A DNA stretch of 63,229 nucleotides from Cylindrodendrum hubeiense (Eukaryota; Ascomycota; Sordariomycetes; Hypocreales; Nectriaceae). The position numbers were made by a program, and so were the translations under genes. Below are positions 13,826 through 25,936 of this stretch, piece by piece (the first letter of the stretch is position 1; each line of letters starts with the position of its first letter). The notes under the pieces were generated by a model. It was not told the DNA's origin. It saw only the letters and a program-made list of their open reading frames with translations, and did not search any database. Location: positions 1-63,229 of the forward strand of contig JAANBB010000225.1 of the NCBI GenBank assembly GCA_014621425.1, in the 5' to 3' direction.

Positions 13826-16690
13826 CTCTATTATAGCCCTAATTAAGCTTTTTAATAAGAATAGAATTCCCTATTTAGTAAAGTGGGCAAATAATAAGCT
13901 AAATCAAGTTATTAACTTAATATAGACCTTCCCCTATTATCTTTAAATATAGAAGTACTTTCTAGATATTATTAGTTTTAATAATATATATAATACTAAC
14001 TGGTTTAAGCTATCCCTCTTCTAAATAATTAAATAAATATGTTTAGGGATAGTCTTTAATGTAATATTTAGCTTAATTAATAATAAGAGATAGGAAAGAT
14101 TCTAATTTCTTATAGAGGGAATTTGATAGCTAATTAATAAATAATCTATTAAAGACCTAACTATTATTATTATAGACTTTAATAAGTTAATAAAGATAAC
14201 CTTAAATAATTAATTTCCTATATTATAATAATAGCTATATATTCACTATATTAACTCTAATATCCTTCTTAAATTAAAGTAAAAATAGCTTAAACTATCT
14301 GAGCCTACTAGTAATTTAGATAATAGTAATCTTAATAAATCCCCTTAATATTATACCCAGCTTAGCCTAGTTAATCAAGTATTAATTAATAACTTAATAA
14401 CTAATAAGATTTTTTATACTTATTAAGATATCTTTTAGATATAGAAGATTATATTATTTACTAATAATAAGATAGCCTATAAGAAAGCTTAGAGAATACT
14501 ATATAAGGAATTTTATAATTAATAACTAATCTTATATTATTTATATAATACTTATATACCTATAAGAGCTTAATAAACTTATTATTTTATTAAGATATAT
14601 TATAATTTTAATATTTATATTATATCTAATATAGAAATAAATAATAATAATATTAAAAACTATTTATTAAATAATATAAATAATCTCTTTTATCTTATTA
14701 AGATAATATAAGATATAATAAAAGATTAAGAATATAATTTCTTAGATAAGTATATAATAGATAAGATACTTATAATATATAATCTCTCTAGACTAAGCTC
14801 AGAATACCTAGGTAAACTATAAATAATAATCTCTTTAAAGGGCCTGATCTTAATATAAGAGCAATATTATATCATATATAAAGTAATACTAACTAGAAAG
14901 AATCTCTTTCTAACTCCTCTATAAGATTATAATAATAAGTATTCTATCTTAATAGAACTTAATATCCTATATTCTTATATAATTTATAAGAAATTAGGTT
15001 TAGATCTATAGTTTATAAAGTAAGATATCTATTTACATTAATAATTTCAAGAATTATTATTATAAGATCTATATTACTATATCCTTGACCTAAAGATTAT
15101 TTTAGCACTATATAATCACCTAAAAAATACATTATAAATTATACCTTCTAGTTTAGCTATTAAAATTAACAGTTAATCCTAGATTACTAATACTCAATTA
15201 GTTACTATTATATTAATAAGCTAAGTAATAAAGTATAAGTGAGAGAGGCTAGTAAAAAGCTAAAACTAATTAATATTAATAAGGATTAAATAGGAGATAA
15301 GCTAGTAAGTTAGATTAACTATATAAATAACCTGTAGTCAGTTAACTATACTTAGTCCTAGATAACTTACTAGAGTATAAGCTATTAGGTAAAGATTATA
15401 ATCTAGTATTTATAGAATAAGAAACTAATAGGAGCTAATAAATAATAATAGAGAATAATATAAAATAGAAATAATAGGATTTTAATTACTTATAATTAAA
15501 ATATAAATTTAAACCCTAAAGATTAAAACTATACTATTATAATTAATTATATATTAGATTATCTTAATAATATCATAATAGTATTATCAGGTTATCTTAG
15601 TGATATTATAATAATACTATTAGGTTATCTTAGTAATATTATAATAATGCTATTAGATTGTCTTAGTAATATTATAATAGTACTATTAAATTATATTAAT
15701 TTAAGATAACCTGATAGTACTATTGTGATATAACTAAGATAACCTAATAATATTATTATAATATAGTATAATTCTGATCACTTATAATTAAGCTAAGAAT
15801 TCAAATATAAGAGATTGAAATTATACTATCTTAATATAATAATAATAGAATATTATAATCACAGACTTAATATAGGTATAATAGCTATTAGTTAAGCTAG
15901 CTTCACTACCTTTAATTATGTATATATATAGAGACTATTTTTTTTAAACTAATAAGGATTATAGAAAAAGTTATACTTGTGTAAGATTATACCCGTATAA
16001 TAAAAAGTCATGCCCCTCTAGTAATTATCTTAAGAAATATTATAAAGAGAATTATATTATTATACTTTATATACTATCTTATTTATCTTATCTATTTTAA
16101 TCTCTTAATATTAAGTATTTTAAATTATTTAAAATAGCCTATAGTTAAATAATTAAATAATTAATTAGATATTCTATAACCTATATTTTAAAGATCAAGT
16201 TCTTCCTAGCCTTCTACACTACTCATATAATTACTATAATAAGGAGTAATATTAAAAGAGGTTTTTAAGAGACTAGACTTATTCTCTTAAATCTAGAAAA
16301 TATTATATTAAAGTTTAATATATAATTATAGACTCTAATACTAGTTATAGAGAAGGTTAATCTCTCTAACCCTTAGATCTTAAAGACCCTAAAAACTATA
16401 CTTAAGACTAACTCTCAGTCTAAATACTTTAAAAGACAAATAAGAAGGTATTAGAGTAGCTCTCTAATATCAATTCTTAAGATATTTAAGTTACTTTTAA
16501 AAGAAATAAAGATAATAATATATTAAAATACCCTATTAAAGTCTAAGGTCTAGATCCTTTAATAAGCAAATAAGACCCTTAATAAGTAATATAGAGCGAA
16601 AAAAAACCACCTATATAAAAGAAGGAAGATAACTTTAAATAAGGGAAGGGATAAGATAGATCAGAGGGATATTAATATATAGATAGTAGC
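13826..16690. other. AT-rich block with unidentified repeat remnants
   Basis: Outside the Gypsy element. No frame longer than a few dozen codons and no domain recognised. It contains a tandem/inverted 33-bp array (listed separately). GC content rises between about 16,600 and 16,750 as the gene island begins. CA and TG are rare until that point. Confidence 0.6.
15556..15758. repeat. 33-bp tandem repeats followed by inverted copies
   Basis: Direct units start at 15,556, 15,589, 15,622 and 15,655, exactly 33 bp apart, with core AGGTTATCTTAGTRATATTA; a shortened fifth unit starts near 15,688. From about 15,700 the reverse complement appears, with the element end TAAGATAACCT near 15,702 and a complete inverted 33-bp unit ending near 15,745. 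The strand could therefore fold into a long imperfect hairpin. Confidence 0.8.
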
Positions 16691-17712
16691 TGAATTATCG
16701 AGAAGTGGTGGTTAAGGGAGGTTAGCGATACCGAGGGAAAGGCACTGTAGAACTTATGGAAAGGCCGGTCATAATGCAAGGACCTATCAGGTTATTATTA
16801 AGACGTCTGAGGAAGAGTGTAGTGATTAGTTTTAATTAATTTGATACTTTATTGTGTTTTTATTGAAGTTTTAATTTTAAAGGTTAGGAAAAGTGTGACG
16901 CTTACTTGTCTGCAACGCTCGCTTATTATGTACGTTATACTAAATAATAATAATAATAATCTTAATACAATAATCGTATTATTTACATTCTAACTATTTT
17001 AACATGTATTTTAACTAAAACTTTATAATGTTTTTGATAGTAAGTACTGCAAAGGAGGTAATGTTATTCATTTTCTTATCCGAAACTCTTAGTAGCCCTG
17101 ATTTGGGGAACCTAGGCAAGCGGCGGTAGTAAAATAGAAAGGAAAGGGGTAAAGGGAATCGACAGGTATATTGCGTTGGCCAGTGGCATATTTCTCTGTC
17201 TACAATGTGCCTTGTTACTTACATCAACCCCTTTTGGTCTACTATTTTTACTCTCTACCGTTTTCCCGGGCTAGCCCTTATGTGCGGCTTTACGGTGGTG
17301 TTCCACCCGGCGTCATCTTAATCCCCATTATGTCGACCTGCGTCGCCTAACAGACAGGTTGCATTTCCATTCGTTCGAAGTAAATTCTCACTTTGAGAAA
17401 TACGACCCACTATCTTTTCCCGGATTGTTATTTCGACACGAACGAAAAAATTTCCGAAGCTCTTCGATCCGCTTTGACCGTTTTGTTCTGGCCGATGACT
17501 CACGCGGCCGGCCACTGGACATCACCTGCCGCATTCGGAAATATGCGGAGGCTGCCACTAAGACATATAAGTACAGCTTGCAATCTAGAAACCACACATA
17601 CTAAGAAAATATTTACCAGTTTAGTCTATCGACGACGTTTATTACTTTTATTCAAACATTTTCATTTATCGGTCCCCTCGGCTGGCACTGCATTTTGTGC
17701 TCCTCAACCACC
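16691..17712 (+). promoter_or_regulatory. Island edge and upstream region of the GNAT gene
   Basis: Composition switches from AT-rich to balanced within about 100 bp. Short open frames on both strands here overlap each other and show no domain, signal or splice logic, so none is called. The last several hundred bases presumably hold the promoter and 5' leader of the acetyltransferase; no convincing TATA or CCAAT element was picked out. Confidence 0.35.
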
Positions 17713-18369
17713 ATGGATTACACCACCGATGAGATTGTCAACGCGTTTCGGTCTGATCGCCTGCAATATATCAGAGTTGACGAATCTGACGAGGCTCTGA
17801 AGAAGTTTATCCCACAGATCCTACAGGATCCCATTATACAGGTCATGGCCGCACCTAGCATGCTTCAACCAAGAGCGAAGAAAGATGTCGATGAATATTT
17901 GAAATCCGTTTCTAGTTCTCTATTGGGCGTTGCCATAGCTCTTCTTCCAGAAGCAGGTGAGAATCAAGACCATCACAGTGTCGGGGAAAGCGACAAATTG
18001 AGCGACAAGCCACCCACTTTCATTGGCATCATGTGCATTGGATGGGGTGGTATCTCGTCATCTGTATCTCATCACCGCAACACCGAGGTGGGAATCTCCC
18101 TCGCAAAGCCATTCCAGAACAAAGGATATGGGCGCGAAGCTATCAACTGGGTGTTGGACTGGGGGTTCAGGCATGCTGGTCTTCACTCCATCGGCATCTC
18201 TGCGGCCTCTTACAATCCCAAGGCCGTACATTTGTATGAAGACATTGGCTTCACCTTGGAGGGTCGACGCAGACAGACGATATGGCAAAATCGGAAATGG
18301 TATGACTCTGTCGAGTTTGGAATGACTGAAGAAGAGTGGGAGAAATTGAGAGGGATTACGCCAGCATGA
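17713..18369 (+). CDS. GNAT-family N-acetyltransferase (RimJ/RimL type)
   Basis: Single-exon gene of 218 residues. The family transfers acetyl from acetyl-CoA to an amine; the substrate cannot be told. The acetyl-CoA pyrophosphate-binding loop is QNKGYG (residues 135-140), preceded by the beta-4 strand EVGISLAKPF. It is followed by the typical helix and by SYNPKAVHLYEDIGF (166-180), the N-x-x-A-x-x-L-Y-E-x-x-G-F signature of this family. The C-terminal strand carries WQNRKWYDSVEFGM. The start at 17,713 is chosen because it is the first ATG and sits in CCACCATGG, an ideal fungal context; an in-frame TTG 18 bp upstream is ignored. Likely cytosolic, as there is no signal or membrane segment. Residues 80-100 form a polar insert that may be a loop. 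Confidence 0.9.
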   Translation: MDYTTDEIVNAFRSDRLQYIRVDESDEALKKFIPQILQDPIIQVMAAPSMLQPRAKKDVDEYLKSVSSSLLGVAIALLPEAGENQDHHSVGESDKLSDKPPTFIGIMCIGWGGISSSVSHHRNTEVGISLAKPFQNKGYGREAINWVLDWGFRHAGLHSIGISAASYNPKAVHLYEDIGFTLEGRRRQTIWQNRKWYDSVEFGMTEEEWEKLRGITPA

Positions 18370-20000
18370 GGATTAATGAATTGGCTCAATGCTTGAGACA
18401 TGCAAGAATACTGCGACCTTGTTTGATGCACAGACCCAATCCAGCGTTGGTTTGACCAGCGGGATCGAGATTGTCCCTACACGTCACCAAAGTTATTTCT
18501 TCGCTATTGTTTGTTAGCAGCTGTCATAAAAAGCTTGATCAACTTAGTTCCGTACGGATTTGTTAAACCACAGTACTGCTGTCCCAGGTCGCACTAGCCA
18601 ACCCGCTAATGATGCCCCGAGGCGTTACCTCTTCGGCCCCATTCCAAACATCAAGTGCACCAAGAAGAAAAAGAGCTAAACCCGGAAGTCCGGTGGAAGC
18701 CAAACCCTAGTTCCGGTGTCAATCTCACCTGGCTCTAAGTTGGGGCAAAAAACCCGAGCCCAACTGCAGGTGCTTTTGGGGACCCCTGTCCCAACTGGGG
18801 CAAAAGATATTGCATCAGAGGCCACGGAATGAATGGCAATACGATACAATTATCAGCAATTTAGTAACGTCGTGTCTAATTTTGCGTCAATACCGTAACC
18901 CTCTTCAAGTGATAGGACCTATGAGCAGCTGAGGCCAAGGGAGGCTCTGAAGATGGTGCATGACATGCACTTCTGCTCGTGAGCATGTGTAGATATCATC
19001 AAACATTGAACTAAAAATATTTATAAACTACAGTTGCATATTAATGCAGTCTTAATCAAGCATAAGGTATAACGCATTTCTATCCGTTTCGATGCGGGAA
19101 ACGGTCTGCGAGGGCCTTGACACAAATTTGCACCTGGGCGTGCAAATAATGACGAAACCGTTGTAACGGTGATTCGGGTGAATAACTTGGCGCACTAAAC
19201 CTCGGCTGGGAGCTTGACCTCGGGAAGACACATTGCGTGCCAAGCGCTATTCCGTTGCAGTTGCACAAACCTGGAATGCGCCGTGTTCGGGTGAATGGCA
19301 ATCATGTTTGCCCACACGCAGAACGTTTTGGCCAGTGAAACAAAGATGATATGTGTGATTAGTTGAACCCCTGGAATATATCACATTCGGATCAAGAGTT
19401 ATTGGGTAACAGTTATGGTAGAGTGGATATTTATAACGATTTGTCCGGATCACGAAGCCTTGAAGCCTTTCCAGCCCTCCTCCCTGCGGAAAGAGAGAGG
19501 AAACATTGTAAGTGGATACAGAGCGTTACTTCACCTTTTACTGTTGCTGCAATACCGAGCTCCCCTGTAGAAGTGCCGGGCAACCGAGTGGACATCGGCT
19601 TGTGGGCGCGTTTTGATCGCGATAAACTCAAAACACTAGCCTGGAGGCCAATGGGTTTGAACCAGTGTGAACCTTGGCACGGTTGATACCCGGTCTAGCT
19701 GCCATGTTCAAAGACCCCTGATAGGCTCTTTCAAGGGCTTTTTGAGTCATGACACTGTGGTAAGGAAGAGGAGCCGCGTCAACCTGCATCTATCGTGGGA
19801 ACATGTCCACCGGCCCACTGAATGAATGATGCTTGGAAATATGGCTCAAACCTTGAACCACCGACACTGTTAAAGAAGGATATCTTCCTCCCGGGAAAAA
19901 TAGAACGAAGCCTTTATCCTCACTCCTTCTAGGTTGCAGAGAGCTTGTGTTGTATCACGTCAAAAGTTCCAGGACAGTGCTCAACGGGTCACAACTGAGC
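18370..20000. other. Intergenic region, no gene seen
   Basis: 1.6 kb without a supported gene; the scattered short frames on both strands have no domain. A short inverted repeat is present, AGTTGGGGC (18,738-18,746) facing GCCCAACT (18,758-18,765), with a second TGGGGCAAAA copy about 50 bp on. The final few hundred bases are upstream of the first 7-TM gene. Confidence 0.5.
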
Positions 20001-21206
20001 ATGGCGGGCATATCAGGAGGAGCACTCATTGTATGTATCCCCGTTCTTCTCAATCAGACAACTTGCTGAAATGATTTTATGCTAGGCTGTCGAATGGGCA
20101 TTGATTGGCATCGCGTTCTGCCTCATAATCGCGCGACTCAATTTACGTCTCAACCACCTCGGAGGGGGGTTATTGCTCAGCGATGGGTTTATTCTTGCCG
20201 CGTTCGCTTCGGGTATTGCACTGAATGCCGTCGACATTACCCTGTATCTTCACGGGGTGTATAAGGCAAATGTCGATTTTGAACTGTCGCAGTATACAGC
20301 TCCAGCAGACAAGCTAGTCGAGACCTACAAGGTATGTGTCTTTTTTCTACGCATGCGTCACTTGTTGAGGAAATAATATGCTAAAAGGTTGATATGACAG
20401 ATCTTCTACTTCCTATATATTCCATTTTACACTCAGCAATACTTCAACAAAGGTGCGCTTCTAGCTCTCTACTACGAAATCTTTGCTCAGGATTCTCGGA
20501 AGATCAGGGCGGCACTAGTTTGTCTTACGCTGTATTGTGCTGCTGGCTTCATAACAACCATGTGCATGGTTTTAGCAGCTTGTGAATGGGGTTGCTATTG
20601 GTAGGTAGCTTGCCCTTGTTGCTTCTGATGATGCTAATTATGGACTACAGGTCGCTTGACGCGCATTGCCCTGCGCGTTGTCGCATAGTGAGCGATAATC
20701 TTGGTTGGAGTTTTCATTTTACGGCCGAGATATTCAGTACGCAGATTTGAAGCCTGAAATCCACATTTCACTGACCAGATCCCAGTCTTCCTCCTTCCCC
20801 TCATCTACATCAGCCAAACGACGATGACGAAATCGCAAAAGTTGAGCGCGAGCGTTACTTTTTGTATCGGCTTTGTCAACATATGCATCACTATTGCAAG
20901 GTGGCTTGTTGTCCAGTCTGTGTTTTCAGCAGCTCCAGCTCTCACTACCGGCGGTAAGCTACTTCTTGAATCCTCTAGCATTTATCAAGCTCATGGTGTC
21001 TTACAGAGGCTCTTGCGGTTGCAGATGGACATGTCGGCTTGATCGTTGCCATCTTGCCATCGTTGCGCCCATATCTGCGGATTTGGCAGGGCGTAGATCT
21101 GAGTTCGCGGCCTACAGAGATTATCCAAATATCTCGAAAGACCAGTGAGACTGACGGGGAAGATCACTTGTCGTACGAAAGATCATCCTCCCTTAGGCCA
21201 TCCTAA
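20001..21206 (+). CDS. Seven-TM fungal rhodopsin-domain (SAT4/PTH11-like) membrane protein, copy 1
   Basis: Six exons inferred by hand: 20001-20030, 20086-20331, 20401-20600, 20651-20736, 20786-20953 and 21007-21206, giving 309 residues. All introns are GT-AG, 49-69 nt, with phases 0,0,2,1,1. Exon 2 begins in the first membrane segment (ALIGIAFCLIIARL), followed by the family's R-x-x-L-R-L loop and LLLSDGFILAAF. Exon 3 carries the helix with the conserved aromatic/Tyr-rich text IFYFLYIPFYTQQYF, and exon 5 IFLLPLIYISQ. The last exon opens with GLIVAILPSLRPYL, the family's closing landmark before a soluble tail. Members are plasma-membrane 7-TM proteins, some implicated in sensing; ligand and function here are unknown. 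A near-identical gene architecture lies at 25,937-27,279. Confidence 0.8.
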
Positions 21207-22134
21207 CCTGAGGACTTGAGATTGTATTAGCGATCTTTAGAGTTTAAGGGACAAAGCGTTGCTGCGTTCCTTGCTTTTGTCGAAAAAAATCTTGCATGGC
21301 AGGTTACATTAGACATGGAGTTTCGCCTTGCTTTTAGGCTATTGGCCTAAGCCAATTAGCTAGCCATTGAGTGGGAGTTTTGGTACTGCGAGGTAGACAG
21401 TATACCTTCGTCATCGTGGCCATGATCGCAGTCATCGCCAGCTATAATCAAATATCAATACTTTTAGCACATCTTTGTGGCATCCTTTCGAGGATCGTTC
21501 GATCAAACGATACCGTGAGTTTTGACTATTTTATTCATTTGTATCGACTCCAGTCACAACTCTCCTCGCTGTTGCAGACACATTATCACCACGGTACTAC
21601 CAATCTGCTTTTTGGGTGATGGTAGGGAGATCACATGCCGCACAACTAAACGAACAATCGCCGAAAAATGCACAGCCGCCTAATTGGCTTCTGGTCCTGG
21701 TGTGAAGGCTCAAGACGAATTATCATCCGGGTCTCGATGTAGGAGGCCCCGGTCAGATGAGATGCAGCCCAAGGCGCCTAAAACGAAGAGCGAAGGTGTG
21801 TTACAAGCTTGCGGTTGCTGATAGGTCAGAGTAGCCCCACAATAGGGGATCCAGTCTGACAGCAACAAAATAGCTCAACGCCGTGCTTACATTTGGAGAA
21901 AACAAGGCTCTTTCAATTTATCTAATATATGCGCGTATGAGGCTGCTTCGAGCACGTGTAACCGAAGCCGACTCAGTCCATTTCGGCGGCAAGTGAAACC
22001 TCTAGCGTAGCAGGACCACCGGAACGACCCCACCGCCCCGCTCCCCAAACGCTCAAATACCCCCATCCTGGAAAGCCAACTGTTATTTCCCTATAACACA
22101 ACGCGAAATCACATCTCGCGAACTCATATTTGCC
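21207..22134. other. Intergenic region, no gene called
   Basis: A frame at 21,371-21,619 and an offset frame around 21,520-21,720 give short hydrophobic or ordinary-looking peptides, but no splice choice joins them sensibly and a stop separates them. It could be a decayed exon. The last 150 bp are the upstream region of the nuclease-like gene; no core promoter element stands out. Confidence 0.4.
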
Positions 22135-25100
22135 ATGGTGTCGAACCATCGGCCTGTCCAGCGGCGGCTGCTGAAGAAACACAACATCTTCTTCGATGGA
22201 CCCATCGACTCCATCCGTACCCCTCGCTGGTCAAAAAGCTGTGGCTCGATTTTCCATCACATTACGCAACTTGGCAAAACCGACTCTGAACTCTACCGCG
22301 ACAGCATCAGTGCTGACATCCATCATCACCCGTGGAGAGAGCAGGTTCAGCGCCGAGCAGCTCGCGTCGCCGACATAGCAAAACTCTGTCTACAAGGGCG
22401 GAAGAACGAAAATGGCTGGCGATTGACCCTAGAACCTGAGATTATGGCGCGACTGACAGTCGAGGTTGCTTGGTGAGTGAATTAGCTAACGCCTAAGTAC
22501 GATATGATGCATGCTGACTCCTTAGTCAAAAATGTCGTGGTAGACTCTGGAGATCTGAGCGAGAAGTTCTCTCAAGCAACCTACAAGACGACCGTGCAGA
22601 AAACTCCCTTCGGGATCGTCAGAAAAGGCGCCAGCCTTGTAAATGTGATCCGAATGGCAAAATCGACAGTGTGTGAGTTGAAGCATCTAGCGTGGCTGTC
22701 ACTGGACGACACTAATCCCAGTTTTAGTCATGAGCAGGGGATTAACCCTCTCTTTGATGATAGGGTAGATGAAGGGATCATTTATTCACCTGAACTGCAA
22801 CGCGATCTTCTAAAGCGTGAAGACCGTCCTGACAGAGTGTATGGGCTTCGTGTTACTGGTAGAATTGAACGCCTATTATTAAATGCAGAGGAAAATCCCC
22901 TCTCAGCAAAAAGCAATCCCACCGGTGACGGCCTAAGAAGTTGCCCGTTCCGAGTGGATGGGGAGCCGATTGTCTATCCATTCCTCATCATCGAGGCCAA
23001 ATCTGAGAAAGGAGCAGACTCATTCACGGACATTGAGGTCCAAACTGCTTTTGCCATCAGAGAGCTGTTGTCAATCCAGCAAGAATTGGCTCAAGCTGCT
23101 CAAGAGAACACAGAGTGGGGCGGTGGTCCTCTCGTATGGTTTCTCTCATATAAAGGACAGCAGTGGAGAGTATCTGCTGCTTATATTGAAACGATTGAAA
23201 CCAAAACGTCATATGTATGTACTATATCTATCGTCATTACCCATTTAATATTGCTAACTGCTTTCAGAGGGTCGTCCGACTTTGGGAAGGCCAGTTAGAC
23301 TCTCGAAATAGCGCATTGCAGCTTCTTCTCATCATCGACTATATTGTGGACTGGGCTAGAGATATTTACCGTGAAAGTATTGCTCGAAGCTTAAGAAAAC
23401 TCGCAGTTGAAGACTCCAATAGTCTGGCATATGATACCGATGTCTTTTCACTAGCAGGACACGTCCAAGACTGGATGGTAGCTGAGAGTGAGACAGTGTC
23501 AGTTGACCCAGTAGTAACTGGCTCAGCTGTTGGCGACCCGTTACGAGCGTTTGACACTTCAAATGGAGTATTTCGCGATGCTCGTTTTATACGAACGCGA
23601 TTTATTGGCGTATACGTCACGGAAGATAATTTCGCGCAACTCATTTATTCCACGCCATCTAACGAGGCCTCAAGGGAACTCGCAAAATCGGTCCTTGAAA
23701 GTCTTGAAGAAGCCTGCCGCATGAGACGAGATATGCTTGACGATCTCGAAGTCTCCTGGACGAATATGGATCGTCATGGAGCGGATACAACCCCACCAGA
23801 TACAATATTTTTCGTCGCAATCACCGCCGTGTCATATTTTACTCCAGATTGGGAGCAAACTAGAGAATTGAGCTACTTGGCAATCACAGACACTCTCATT
23901 GACAAGCTGTTCAAAATTGCAGAGGCCAAACGTCCAAGCAACCAGGGACCTTCAAATATCCCTTTGATCGCATCAATGCCGCCATTTCAAGAGATTTTAA
24001 AACGCTCTGTCAGAGAAAGCTTGTCTGCGTGCGCATCACGTTTATGTCTTTATACCGGAAACCTTTCAAGCATCGTCAACTCTTCAAATACTTCATGGGT
24101 TTGGAAGCCACTGTCGTCAGAGAAATCCGTCGACGAGACTAAATCTCAACGAGAGATGGTGATCAAAGCTGGACCTCGTTCAAAGGCGCGAGATTTCATC
24201 TATGCGCTGTACCTCAGGCATAAGATCGGAAGAAATGAGCCAACATCTCCTATTTTCCGACTATCGACTACTTTAGACGAATTGGCGCCCTTGGAAGAAT
24301 TACTAAAGCGGCCCGAGGTGCTATCAGTCGACACGTGGCATTGGATTACCTTGACTCCAAAGTTGTGTGACCAAGGTCTCATCTTTGCCGCATCTGACGA
24401 GGCTGATATGACTACCCGAATGGCAAGAATTTGCGTATTCATCATGGATCCTTGCGCCGCGGAAGTCAAGTCGCTATTACTCGGTGTAAATACTTGGCCA
24501 ACCTGGTACCTGCATGTCAAAACGTTCGACCAAAGGCTTGGCTGGAACAGACGATGGAACTTGAAGCACATTGAGAGAAGAGATGTGACTATCATCGACA
24601 AATATGCCGACTTCGTCAATGATTTGAGGAAAAGCAAGCATACGCAATCATCAAATGAGTCACTGATCTTTTCGGAGACTGATGTGCCAACGGGTGGAAG
24701 ATCAAAGCAAAAGACGAAGTGGGAAGTTCTCACTACCGGCAGCAAGATCTTTAATGGACTGGACAATTTCGAATTGGCCACCAACGCACCGTACCGACGT
24801 CACGCATGGAAAGATACAGCAGAGATTCGACAGACCACCACAGTTGATGGAGACACGAAGGGCGCGGTGCCGGATTACATCATAATCGAGGATAATGAAG
24901 TCCATGACAAACTCCGCACAAGGCCAGTGGACTCTGCAGCAACCGAACACCTATTGGAATCATCGAGGGTGAAGAAACAGACGCCCGAAGACCTTGACAA
25001 TCAAAAGGGGAATGCCTTGGGAGAAAGTTTTACAAAAGGAAACGGGGCAAAAGTATTAGCACCAATTGAAACACGACAAAATGCAAAGGCAACGCAGGTG

Positions 25101-25241
25101 GAAATCCTGGGGCGTAAACGAGCTCGAGGGCCTGAGCCGGAGAGCCCACGCCCAAACACGAAGAGGGACGGACGCAGCGAGAGTAAGGACGTAACTGGAG
25201 AACTGGCGCAGCTGAGCACTACAATAATATCATTGATTTAG
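22135..25241 (+). CDS. Large fungal protein with zinc-finger-like motif and PD-(D/E)XK-like core
   Basis: Four exons inferred: 22135-22472, 22526-22672, 22728-23214 and 23268-25241 (981 residues). The third exon could also start at 22,722, adding two residues. Introns are 53-55 nt and all junctions keep frame. The N-terminus is basic (RPVQRRLLKKHNIFF). Residues 113-116 read CQKC, with the first Cys spliced across intron 1, and PCKC follows at about 150-153, suggesting a zinc site. Residues 196-197 (RPDRVYGL) and 251-253 (FLIIEAKSEKG) fit the P-D...E-x-K pattern of PD-(D/E)XK folds, followed by a Gln-bearing helix (IEVQTAFAIREL). The remaining 650 residues are predicted soluble and end in a Lys/Arg/Pro-rich tail with a nuclear-localisation-like patch (GRKRARGPEPESPRPNTKR). 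This type of protein is widespread and uncharacterised in filamentous fungi; nuclease activity is inference only. Confidence 0.78.
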
Positions 25242-25936
25242 GTTTAATCAGCGTTTGAGCCAAACCTCCTCGGCATCAGAGATGGTGAGATGATGTTGCA
25301 AGAATAATTATCATATTAAATACAATTTTCTGTTTGAAGAATTGCCATTTCATCGTTCACCATGCAGTGTACTGGGCAAGCTTACCCGCGCCTTGCCTCG
25401 CTACCAGCGTTAGAGCGTCAGCCTTGGAGAGCCAAAAAGGATGCGCAATTTTCTAGAGGTGCAGGCTGAACACTCGGGTTCAAATAATTAGAGGTTCCAA
25501 TAGGCTTGATTTACACACAGGGGCCAAAAAGGACACCCACCTTCTTGGCGACACCCAACTGAGCAGAAGGGGAGATCTAGCGCTGTGTACCCGCATGGGG
25601 CTAGAACTCACTCGATAGATGGAACTTACCCAAGCCACCGTCTGGTCCCGGCCACTGCGGAAAAGTATCTGGTCTCAGAATCCGACTAACCTCGCTGATC
25701 TACTACGGATTTGGGACACTGTGGAATGTGCGAAGGATGGCTCTGGGCTGTCTCAGGAGCCCGACACTCCCACCCCGTCAAAATTCCCCCCTCAACACCA
25801 TCGCCAACGACCGTCGCAACCAGCGGTTGTCCTCCATACCTGCTCAAACTTGCACAAAGCTGAAAAGCGTGCGTGGCCCGAATTCTCGTTGCCGATAATC
25901 AGTTTTATCGTCCAACCCAAAGGTCACTTGGCAAGC
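25242..25936. other. Intergenic region between nuclease-like and second 7-TM genes
   Basis: No gene supported. An open frame from 25,619 runs into the next gene's first exons in a different frame and has no domain, so it is treated as chance. A GGGTTCAAAT word near 25,476 resembles a tRNA B box, but no cloverleaf can be folded around it. Contains the downstream region of the nuclease-like gene and the promoter of the 7-TM gene. Confidence 0.4.

Noticed and set aside
15556..15758. CRISPR array
   Set aside because: The 33-bp units are contiguous with no spacers, partly inverted, and the genome is fungal.
17318..17604. Overlapping short frames on both strands upstream of the GNAT gene
   Set aside because: No domain, no splice structure, and mutual overlap; more likely leader and promoter DNA.
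19620..19720. Minus-strand GGTTCAAACCC resembling a tRNA B box
   Set aside because: The flanking bases do not form a T-stem and no acceptor stem pairs.
21371..21720. Two offset frames that might form an exon pair
   Set aside because: A GTGAGT...CCAG intron is possible but leaves the second, more protein-like frame out of phase, and a stop precedes it.
25410..25500. tRNA-like segment with a GGGTTCAAAT B-box word
   Set aside because: D-arm-like pairing can be drawn, but the T-stem, anticodon stem and acceptor stem do not pair; no cloverleaf.
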